From an uncultured Bacilli bacterium (GTDB lineage: Bacteria; Bacillota_I; Bacilli_A; RF39; UBA660): a stretch of DNA of 7,293 nucleotides. Shown here in pieces: positions 1 through 5,967 of this stretch. The position numbers and the translations under genes were made by a program. The first letter of the stretch is position 1; each line of letters opens with the position of its first letter. The notes beneath the pieces were generated by a model. It ran no database searches. It was not told where the DNA came from and saw nothing but the letters and a program-made list of their open reading frames with translations. The DNA lies in NCBI GenBank assembly GCA_947631345.1, contig CANRKW010000050.1, forward strand, positions 1 through 7,293, read 5' to 3'.

Positions 1-2
1 TT

Positions 3-428
3 TTAATCTTTTTTTCTTTTAAATATCATAAATTTACTTATTATATAATTTAATATTATTACTATTATATTAGATATTATTTTCATTATTTTATCATTTA
101 AGTTTAATGTACTTACAGTTATAAACATAAATAACATATCAGTAAAAAGAGTAGTAAGTCTTCCTATTATAAATTTAGATAATTCTTTTTTTATATTTTT
201 TTCATTACTTTTAAATACTATTTTTCTATTTGTAATGTATGCAAATGTTACTCCTACTATCCAAGAAAGTACATTAGCTATTTGTAGTTCTATAGTTTTA
301 TTTGGGTCTAAAAATGTGTATACACATATATAGTAAGCAATTAAAGTTACAACTGTTGTTAATACTCCAATTACTAAATAATTTATTATTTCTTCATATT
401 TTTTATATAATTTTTTTATTTTTTTCAT
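3..428 (-). CDS. gtrA: GtrA family membrane protein, presumed polyprenyl-phosphate-sugar flippase
   Basis: This 141-residue protein is the normal length for the GtrA/GtcA family. It has four predicted membrane helices (about 15-37, 47-66, 84-105, 113-133). Family marks are INYLVIGVLTTVV in helix 1, ANVLSWIVGVTFAYITNRKIVF around helix 2 with its conserved NR, FIIGRLTTLFTD in helix 3 and NYIISKFMIFKRKK at the basic C-terminus. GtrA proteins are thought to move lipid-linked sugars made by GtrB-type enzymes across the cytoplasmic membrane for use by GT-C transferases. It is the only GtrA in the window and may serve several donors. The ATG at 426-428 has an AGAAGGA site with short spacing. A 43-nt gap separates it from the GT2 gene upstream, where I found no convincing promoter or terminator. 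The gene ends at the window edge with TAA, so any terminator would lie outside. Confidence 0.93.
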   Translation of the reverse strand: MKKIKKLYKKYEEIINYLVIGVLTTVVTLIAYYICVYTFLDPNKTIELQIANVLSWIVGVTFAYITNRKIVFKSNEKNIKKELSKFIIGRLTTLFTDMLFMFITVSTLNLNDKIMKIISNIIVIILNYIISKFMIFKRKKD

Positions 429-471
429 AATTCCTTCTCACTTGTTTATAAGTATATAGTTATTCACATGC

Positions 472-1200
472 TTATTTATCATATTTTAATATTTTTCTCA
501 TTTCTTTAAAGTCTTTTATTGCTTTTAAACCTATTTTAGTTATACTTTTTATATTTATAGAGTTTTTACCTCCTTGACGTGGTTTAAATGTTATTTCATA
601 AAATATTACTTTTTCTTTTTCTTTTACAAATATAACTGATAATAATACGTTAGGTAAGTTAAAGTCTTTTGGTACTTTATCTATATGTTTTTTTAATACT
701 TCTTTACTCATTAATCTATATGGAGTATTCGCGTCTGTTACAGATACTTTAAATATTAATTTTATAACTAATTTAAGTGTTTTTGTAACAATTATTCTTG
801 AAAATCCATCTTTTCTATGGTTTCTATAACCTATTTGAACATCATACTTTTTTCTGTTTTCCCAAAATTTATAAAATTCACTTGGTAGTGTTTGTCCATC
901 TGTGTCAGTTTGAAAAATGTAGTCTGCCCCGTGATTTAAGGCATATTCGTAACCCATTCTAACAGTTGGACCATGTCCTTGAATATTACATGTTTCTAAA
1001 ATTAAATTAGGTTTATCTTTCATAAGACTTTTAACTATATTTTCAGTATTATCTTTACTCATATTGTTAAATACTACTAATTTGCTTTTATTTCCTATTT
1101 TTTCTATAACTTCATACCATTCTTCTATTACATTTTTTATAGTTTTTTCTTCATTATATGCTGGCATTATTATGTATAAATTGTCTTTATCTTTTTTCAT
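472..1200 (-). CDS. GT2 glycosyltransferase, DPM1-like, DANTPYRL subfamily
   Basis: This 242-residue GT2 protein has no C-terminal membrane helices. Motifs are IMPAYNEE (11-18), NNMSKDNT (45-52) where most relatives have NDGS-x-DNT, IQGHGPTVRMGYEYAL (73-88), the catalytic FQTDTDGQTLP (96-106), DGFSR (131-135), DANTPYRLM (156-164) and RQGGKNSIN (208-216). I recognise the combination of TDxDGQTLP, DAN-PYRLM and RQGG-NSIN as a distinct GT2 subgroup in Bacillota polysaccharide clusters. It probably loads a sugar onto a polyprenyl phosphate or adds one to a lipid-linked glycan. The Asp-to-Asn and Gly-to-Met changes in the nucleotide-binding motif may mean a different nucleotide sugar or relaxed binding. 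The start is fixed by the TAAGGAG site, and the stop is TAA. It lies between a GT-C enzyme and GtrA, completing a possible three-gene module. Confidence 0.88.
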   Translation of the reverse strand: MKKDKDNLYIIMPAYNEEKTIKNVIEEWYEVIEKIGNKSKLVVFNNMSKDNTENIVKSLMKDKPNLILETCNIQGHGPTVRMGYEYALNHGADYIFQTDTDGQTLPSEFYKFWENRKKYDVQIGYRNHRKDGFSRIIVTKTLKLVIKLIFKVSVTDANTPYRLMSKEVLKKHIDKVPKDFNLPNVLLSVIFVKEKEKVIFYEITFKPRQGGKNSINIKSITKIGLKAIKDFKEMRKILKYDK

Positions 1201-1206
1201 AACCTT

Positions 1207-1213
1207 CTCCTTA
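1207..1213 (-). promoter_or_regulatory. Strong ribosome binding site fused to the upstream stop codon
   Basis: The minus strand reads TAAGGAG, 6 nt before the ATG at 1200. The TAA is the stop of the GT-C gene, so termination and re-initiation occupy the same site. This is the strongest Shine-Dalgarno match in the window. Confidence 0.65.
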
Positions 1214-2728
1214 TTTATGTTTATATATTAAAAAGAAATCTGTTTTATAATCTAGTGTGTATTCACTTTCTAATATTTTATCTACTTCATTATTAAATTC
1301 ATCATATTCTCCAAATGTGTTTTCTATTGGTTTTATATAAAGTGTAGTATCTTTATCTTTTACATCTTTTAAAAATTCTTCTCTTATATCACTAACTCTT
1401 CTAAATATATCATAGTTTTGATAATAATATTTTGTATTAGCCATTCTACCAGTGTAAAAATATACTTCTGGGTAAAAAGGAGAAGATATTATTTTATCTG
1501 TTTCTTTTGTGTATTTTTCAGTATATGATTTTAAATCTATTAGTTCTTGTCTTTCTGATTCCATATGTAACTTATATTCATTGTTTTTATATATAGTAAA
1601 TGTATTATTTTTATTAGTTACTGCTAGTATAAATACAATTATTAATAAACTAAGTGATAGATTTAATTTTAATTCACTATTTTTATTTAATATATTTTCA
1701 TATAATACACTAATTAAATGGGACACAAATATGCTTATTAGTGGAAACATTATTATATAGTAGTGATCATAACTTCTACCACTCATAATAATCATTAAAA
1801 ATGTGAATAAAGTACTTAAAGATAATGTTAATAAATATAATACTTTTGATTTTTTTAAATTTTTAATTTTAGATATTACTATAATTATAAAAGATATAAT
1901 AATGAATATTGTTAATACATTATTTAAAAAATATTTAATTGTAGAAATAAGATTATATAGATTTAAAGATGAACCAATATATACAAAATTTATAATTATA
2001 TATTGATAAATAAAGTCTTTTAAAGATGAAGTACATATAAAATATATTAAAAATGGTAAAAACATTATAAACATACCAAGTAAAAAATACAAAACTATAT
2101 TTAATAATTTTTTATATTCCTTATTATATATAAGATTCACAAAAATAATAAAACAATATATAAACCACATTGCTGCATTATTGGGTCTTAATAATAGACA
2201 TGCCATGAAAGAAAGTCCTATTAAAAATGTGTCTTTTTTAGAAAGCGAATCTTTTTTAAAGAAGTATTTTGTTAAAAAATATAAACCTATCATTATAAAT
2301 GGAAGAGAAAATAATTCTGTGAAGTTTCCTACTCCAGTAAAATATGGTAGTGTTAGCATTATTATAAGAGAAGTTAATATGTATGTGAAATTATTTGAAA
2401 ATAGTTTAATTAACTTATATAAAAATATAAAAAATATAAATAAACTTAATACTTCTAATACCCATACTCCTAAAATACCACCAGTTAAATTTATTCCTAA
2501 ATAGTTTATTATAAATATTAATGGACCTTTATGATCGAAAAAGTCTTTATACATAACTAAACCTTTAGTAAGAGATAGCCCATCATATAAAAAGGCAGAT
2601 GAGTCAACCCACGGAAATATATGTGTGAATGGACTTTGCAAAGAAAATATTGAACAAAATACTGTTAAAAATAAAGTATAAACTATAATCCATATATTGT
2701 CTTTTAAAATATTAATTGTCTTTTTCAT
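1211..2728 (-). CDS. ArnT/PMT-like GT-C family integral membrane glycosyltransferase
   Basis: This 505-residue protein (510 if the ATG at 2741-2743 is used) has about eleven membrane helices and a C-terminal soluble tail of around 115 residues. After the first helix, an outer loop carries FPWVDSS (38-44) and YKDFFDHKGPL (60-70). The acidic, Asp-rich first loop and the D-x-K-x-P pattern are typical of the GT39/ArnT/PMT_2 GT-C fold, where an early acidic residue is catalytic. A RPNNA motif (181-185) and GRSYDHYY (317-324), followed by a helix, are recurrent in Gram-positive members. The expected role is transfer of a sugar from polyprenyl phosphate to an external acceptor, here probably a wall or capsular polymer. 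Genes for short GT2 enzymes flank it on both sides: the upstream one overlaps or nearly abuts, the downstream one is 10 nt away. Substrate specificity cannot be inferred. The stop is TAA. Confidence 0.85.
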   Translation of the reverse strand: MKKTINILKDNIWIIVYTLFLTVFCSIFSLQSPFTHIFPWVDSSAFLYDGLSLTKGLVMYKDFFDHKGPLIFIINYLGINLTGGILGVWVLEVLSLFIFFIFLYKLIKLFSNNFTYILTSLIIMLTLPYFTGVGNFTELFSLPFIMIGLYFLTKYFFKKDSLSKKDTFLIGLSFMACLLLRPNNAAMWFIYCFIIFVNLIYNKEYKKLLNIVLYFLLGMFIMFLPFLIYFICTSSLKDFIYQYIIINFVYIGSSLNLYNLISTIKYFLNNVLTIFIIISFIIIVISKIKNLKKSKVLYLLTLSLSTLFTFLMIIMSGRSYDHYYIIMFPLISIFVSHLISVLYENILNKNSELKLNLSLSLLIIVFILAVTNKNNTFTIYKNNEYKLHMESERQELIDLKSYTEKYTKETDKIISSPFYPEVYFYTGRMANTKYYYQNYDIFRRVSDIREEFLKDVKDKDTTLYIKPIENTFGEYDEFNNEVDKILESEYTLDYKTDFFLIYKHK

Positions 2729-2734
2729 AAATAA

Positions 2735-2740
2735 TCCTTT
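2735..2740 (-). promoter_or_regulatory. Ribosome binding site deciding the GT-C start
   Basis: AAAGGA lies 6 nt before the ATG at 2726-2728, an ideal spacing. The alternative upstream ATG at 2741-2743 overlaps the TGA of the preceding gene but has its nearest AAGGA (2756-2760) 12 nt away, which is too far to be efficient. This is why the shorter start was chosen; the difference is only five residues. Confidence 0.6.
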
Positions 2741-3438
2741 CATTTTTTTAAAAATTCCTTACATATTTTTATTGAATCTTTTACTGCTTTATAGTTTGTT
2801 CTTTCATTATTATTATAATATATTGTTTCTATATTTACTTCTATTATGTTTATATTTTCTCTTGAGGCTTCTATTAATACATTAATTTCATACTCAAATC
2901 TATTACCAGTTAAATTAACACATTTTTCTATAAAATTATTAGTTAAGCCTCTTAAACCTGACTGAGTATCATAAACGTCTTTTTTATATTTTAATTTAAA
3001 AAGTTTTCTAGTTAGAAAGTTTCCTATTTTACTTTTTATTGGAACTGTTTTTAAATTAAAATTTCTTTTTCCTATTATAAGTGATTCAGTTGTTTGTTCA
3101 TTTAAAACATTAGCAATTTTTAAAATATCTTTAATACTATGTTGTCCATCTGAGTCTGCTGTTATAATTCCTTTACTAAGATTTTTTTTATTTTTTAAGT
3201 AATATTTAAAACCTGTTTTTAAGGCTTCACCTTTACCTAAATTTTCTTTATGAGTTAAAAGTGTTACATTATTTAATTTAGATATTTTTTTAAATATATA
3301 TTCTTTTTCTTTATTACTTCCATCATTTACTATTATTAATTCTATATTAGAAGATATACTTATTAAAGATTTAACATAATCATAAAATTCTTCTAATGGA
3401 TTTAATGATGGAATTAAAACTACTATTTTATCTTTCAT
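2740..3438 (-). CDS. Short GT2 glycosyltransferase, DPM1-like polyprenyl-phosphate sugar synthase
   Basis: This 232-residue protein is a soluble or membrane-associated GT2 enzyme. Motifs are IPSLNP (9-14), IVNDGS (36-41, nucleotide binding), ENLGKGEALKTGF (65-77), ADSDGQH (94-100, metal/catalytic), DTQSGLRG (157-164) and RFEYEIN (180-186). They match the dolichyl/undecaprenyl-phosphate sugar synthase group, and especially the GT2 half of the bifunctional GT2-GtrA proteins common in Bacillota. It ends at DSIKICKEFLKK, where the GtrA half of such fusions would begin, so this is a stand-alone version. The start at 3436-3438 has an AGAGG site 5 nt upstream (3444-3448) that shares bases with the TAG stop of the GtrII gene, giving an 8-nt gap and likely coupling. 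The stop is TGA. It probably makes the lipid-linked sugar for GtrII or for the GT-C protein downstream. Confidence 0.9.
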   Translation of the reverse strand: MKDKIVVLIPSLNPLEEFYDYVKSLISISSNIELIIVNDGSNKEKEYIFKKISKLNNVTLLTHKENLGKGEALKTGFKYYLKNKKNLSKGIITADSDGQHSIKDILKIANVLNEQTTESLIIGKRNFNLKTVPIKSKIGNFLTRKLFKLKYKKDVYDTQSGLRGLTNNFIEKCVNLTGNRFEYEINVLIEASRENINIIEVNIETIYYNNNERTNYKAVKDSIKICKEFLKK

Positions 3439-3446
3439 TTTTACCT

Positions 3447-4970
3447 CTATTTTATTTTTACTACAATTATATCATTAATTTGTTTTATGTAACCATTAGA
3501 TGGGTATGTAGGCATTGTTTTGTATTCTTTTGTTTTTATTATTTCTTCATAATCATCCATTGTACTTTCTTTTAGTTCTATTCCAAAGTGGTATTTTATT
3601 AAATTTCTCCAGCCTCGGTTTGCATTATAAGCGTCATCCCAAATTAATGGAGAAGTAGGTCCCCATCCACTTGCTAATTCATATAATTTATCACTAGTAG
3701 TAAAATTTGGAGAAGAACCAATAAACAAAACTTTTTTATCTAAAGTATAATCATCTAACTCATAAATTTCATCTAAAATTTTATTAGCAGTAAATATAAG
3801 TCCATTATTTTTCATATTAAGTAATTTATAAGTAGCATTTGACATTATAAAATAAGTATAAACTATAAATATTATAAGAAATGTAATAATAGTTTTTATT
3901 TTAGAAGAGTTCTCTTTTTCTAATAAACTTAATATAAATATATAAACAAATATATATGAAGAACTCATAAGACTATTTATGTCCCTTTTTGCTACTACTA
4001 ATTCTATTATACCTAAGGCTATTGGAAGTAAAATAATAGATAATATAATTATAAATGAATTATCTTTATTTTCTAAACATTTTTTAATTAATATAATAAT
4101 AGTTAATATAAATAAAATTATATTAATAATATTTCTTCTATAAATAATATTGTTAATTATCTTATCATTAAAGAAATAGTTATAAAAACTAATATATGAA
4201 TCTTTAATATGAAAAGGAATATCTAAAATAGATTTAAGCCCTATTTCACTAGCACCTGAATAGTTTGATAAAGGAATGTTCCAAATTAGTAAGTGTAATT
4301 TTAATATTACTTCATATAAAATAATACCAATTATTCCAAAAATTAAACTTTCTATGATTTTTTCTATAAATTCTTTTTTTGTTATTTTTTTATTTATTAA
4401 ATATATAAGAGGTACTAATAAAGCAAGAGTAACACTTACTCCAAGATATGCTTGATATATACCTAAAGAAAGAGAAAGTAATATACTTGATAAAATAATT
4501 CTTAATTTTTTATTTTTTAAATTATAAATTAAATATATACTTAATATAGAAAATAATAGTGATAAAGTGTAATCAAATGAAAAATATGCTGATAATAAAG
4601 TTTCTGTAAAAAATGGCGATAATGAGAGAATGAGGCTTATAAGAATTTTATAAATTAGTTTTTTTATTTTAAATAAATCTACTACTAAAACTACACATAA
4701 AGAAAGTATTATAAGTGAAAAAGTAGAACTTACTAAAATACTTGATAAACCAAATCTAGTAAAATCAATATATCTTAAAAACCATCTTCCAAGAGATAAA
4801 TCCCAAGCATTTGATATATATACATTACCAAAAGATAATGAATCAGCCCAAAAAAGTTCACTTGTAATTAAGGCTATATTTAAAATAAAACCTAAAATAA
4901 ATGTAACAATAAATAGTTCTCTTTTATCTTTATCAAACCAATTATATAATTTTATAAAAGAATTTTTCAT
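3447..4970 (-). CDS. GtrII-family membrane glucosyltransferase
   Basis: This 507-residue, very hydrophobic protein resembles the glucosyltransferase GtrII family (the Shigella phage serotype-conversion GtrII type, widespread in Gram-positives). Members transfer a sugar from an undecaprenyl-phosphate carrier to a surface polymer. A first helix (about 20-38) is followed by an acidic motif in WADSLSFG (41-48) and then the SLGRWFLRY motif (59-67). The segment SLGIYQAYLG (168-177) and the loop AKRDINSLMSSS are further family marks. About ten membrane segments precede a C-terminal soluble domain of roughly 110 residues ending in PSNGYIKQINDIIVVKIK. The ATG at 4968-4970 has an AGAGG site 8 nt upstream (4979-4983), and the stop is TAG. 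The neighbouring GT2 genes on both sides are candidate donor-makers. The sugar and acceptor are unknown. The family call rests on these motifs and topology without a database search. Confidence 0.85.
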   Translation of the reverse strand: MKNSFIKLYNWFDKDKRELFIVTFILGFILNIALITSELFWADSLSFGNVYISNAWDLSLGRWFLRYIDFTRFGLSSILVSSTFSLIILSLCVVLVVDLFKIKKLIYKILISLILSLSPFFTETLLSAYFSFDYTLSLLFSILSIYLIYNLKNKKLRIILSSILLSLSLGIYQAYLGVSVTLALLVPLIYLINKKITKKEFIEKIIESLIFGIIGIILYEVILKLHLLIWNIPLSNYSGASEIGLKSILDIPFHIKDSYISFYNYFFNDKIINNIIYRRNIINIILFILTIIILIKKCLENKDNSFIIILSIILLPIALGIIELVVAKRDINSLMSSSYIFVYIFILSLLEKENSSKIKTIITFLIIFIVYTYFIMSNATYKLLNMKNNGLIFTANKILDEIYELDDYTLDKKVLFIGSSPNFTTSDKLYELASGWGPTSPLIWDDAYNANRGWRNLIKYHFGIELKESTMDDYEEIIKTKEYKTMPTYPSNGYIKQINDIIVVKIK

Positions 4971-4989
4971 ACTAAAAACCTCTAGTTAT

Positions 4990-5019
4990 ATTATAAACTA
5001 TTTATATATATTTAGTAAA
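4990..5019 (-). promoter_or_regulatory. Candidate internal promoter upstream of the GtrII gene
   Basis: In the 73-nt gap after the GtrB-like gene the minus strand holds a perfect TATAAT (4990-4995) preceded by TTTACT (5014-5019), with an 18-nt spacer. Initiation would leave a 5' leader of roughly 15-20 nt before the ATG at 4970. Five-base inverted arms TAGTT/AACTA (4996-5000 and 4983-4987) bracket the -10 box. The -35 matches TTGACA at only four of six positions, and AT-rich DNA yields such boxes by chance, so this is tentative. I saw no terminator hairpin in the gap, so read-through from upstream genes is also likely. Confidence 0.35.
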
Positions 5020-5043
5020 TAAAGTTATTTAATATTTGTTTCC

Positions 5044-5955
5044 TTAACTATATATAGGTCTATTTTTTGTCTCTAAATATGTTTTTGCTAGATATTCACC
5101 CATTATTCCCATAGAAAGAAGTTGTACTCCACTTACAAATAAAATAATACATATAGTTGAAGGCCAACCACTTACTGGGTCTCCAAATAAAATTGTTCTT
5201 ACAAATATAAATAATATTGCAAAAAATGAAACTATACACATTATTAATCCAAGTAAAGCAGATAGTGTTAAAGGCACTGTAGTAAAGGCTACTATTCCTT
5301 CTATAGCATATTTAAATAACTTCCAAAAAGACCATTTAGTTTCACCTGCTACTCTTTTTACATTTTCATATTCTAACCATTTAGTATTAAAACCAACAAA
5401 ACTAAATAAACCTTTTGAATATCTATTATATTCTTTTAATTCACAAATCGCGTCTTTTACTTCTTTAGTCATTAATCTATAATCTCTTGCACCATCTACC
5501 ATTTCTATTTTTGACATTTTATTTATTATTTTATAAAAACATCTTGCAAAAAAACTTCTTATAGGTGGTTCACCAATTCTATTTACTCTTCTTGTTGCTA
5601 CCATATCATATTCTTTAGTTTCGATAATTTCATACATTTCTTTTAACATAGATGGAGGGTCTTGTAAGTCAGCATCCATTAATGTAATATAGTCACCACT
5701 TGCATTTTTAAGGCCTGCATACATTGCTGCTTCTTTTCCAAAATTTCTTGAAAATGATATATATTTTACATTTTTATCTTTTATAGATAAATCTTTTATT
5801 ATTTCTAATGTTTTATCAGATGAGCCATCATTTACAAATAATAATTCAAATTCTAAAGATTTCATAAGTTCTTTTACTTTGTTTATTTCTTTATAAAATA
5901 ATGGTATAGACTCTTCTTCATTAAAACACGATACAATAATTGTTAATTTCTTCAT
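5044..5955 (-). CDS. GtrB/CsbB-type polyprenyl-phosphate glycosyltransferase (GT2)
   Basis: This 303-residue protein is a typical full-length member of the GtrB/CsbB/YkcC-like branch of GT2. Such enzymes transfer a sugar, classically glucose from UDP-glucose, to undecaprenyl phosphate on the cytoplasmic face. Visible motifs are FNEEES near residues 11-16, VNDGSSD at 41-47 (nucleotide binding), SRNFGKEAA at 69-77, the DADLQDPP metal/catalytic motif at 94-101, DYRLM at 158-162 and RVAGETKW at 201-208. Two C-terminal membrane helices follow (about 228-252 and 264-287), then the family ending GEYLAKTYLETKNRPIY. The ATG at 5953-5955 has a good GAGG site 5 nt upstream, and the stop is TAA. It lies 9 nt after the DUF6056 gene, so it probably supplies that enzyme's lipid-linked donor. 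The exact sugar is not decidable from the sequence; N-acetylglucosamine or galactose are alternatives to glucose. Confidence 0.93.
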   Translation of the reverse strand: MKKLTIIVSCFNEEESIPLFYKEINKVKELMKSLEFELLFVNDGSSDKTLEIIKDLSIKDKNVKYISFSRNFGKEAAMYAGLKNASGDYITLMDADLQDPPSMLKEMYEIIETKEYDMVATRRVNRIGEPPIRSFFARCFYKIINKMSKIEMVDGARDYRLMTKEVKDAICELKEYNRYSKGLFSFVGFNTKWLEYENVKRVAGETKWSFWKLFKYAIEGIVAFTTVPLTLSALLGLIMCIVSFFAILFIFVRTILFGDPVSGWPSTICIILFVSGVQLLSMGIMGEYLAKTYLETKNRPIYS

Positions 5956-5960
5956 AATTA

Positions 5961-5967
5961 CCTCTTA
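5961..5967 (-). promoter_or_regulatory. Ribosome binding site of the GtrB-like gene, overlapping the upstream stop codon
   Basis: The minus strand reads TAAGAGG, 5 nt before the ATG at 5955. The first three bases are the stop codon of the DUF6056 gene, so the ribosome ending that gene sits on the next Shine-Dalgarno site. This favours translational coupling of the pair. If the upstream gene is frameshifted, translation of this gene may also drop. Confidence 0.6.

Noticed and set aside
429..471. Separate promoter or terminator in front of gtrA
   Set aside because: A TATACT box is present but nothing resembling a -35 lies 16-18 nt upstream. The short ACTT/AAGT inverted arms are too weak for a terminator and no T-tract follows.
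2740..2742. Alternative genetic code with TGA as tryptophan
   Set aside because: The short GT2 gene ends at this TGA at a sensible family end point, and the tryptophans checked (for example in the conserved WQGLY and GWPS motifs) are encoded by TGG.
1509..2885. Plus-strand open frames of 62-107 codons at 1509-1760, 1803-2006, 2181-2504 and 2697-2885
   Set aside because: They lie antisense to well-supported membrane and GT2 genes, have low-complexity hydrophobic or lysine/asparagine-rich translations with no recognisable motif, and are expected by chance in AT-rich DNA opposite real genes.
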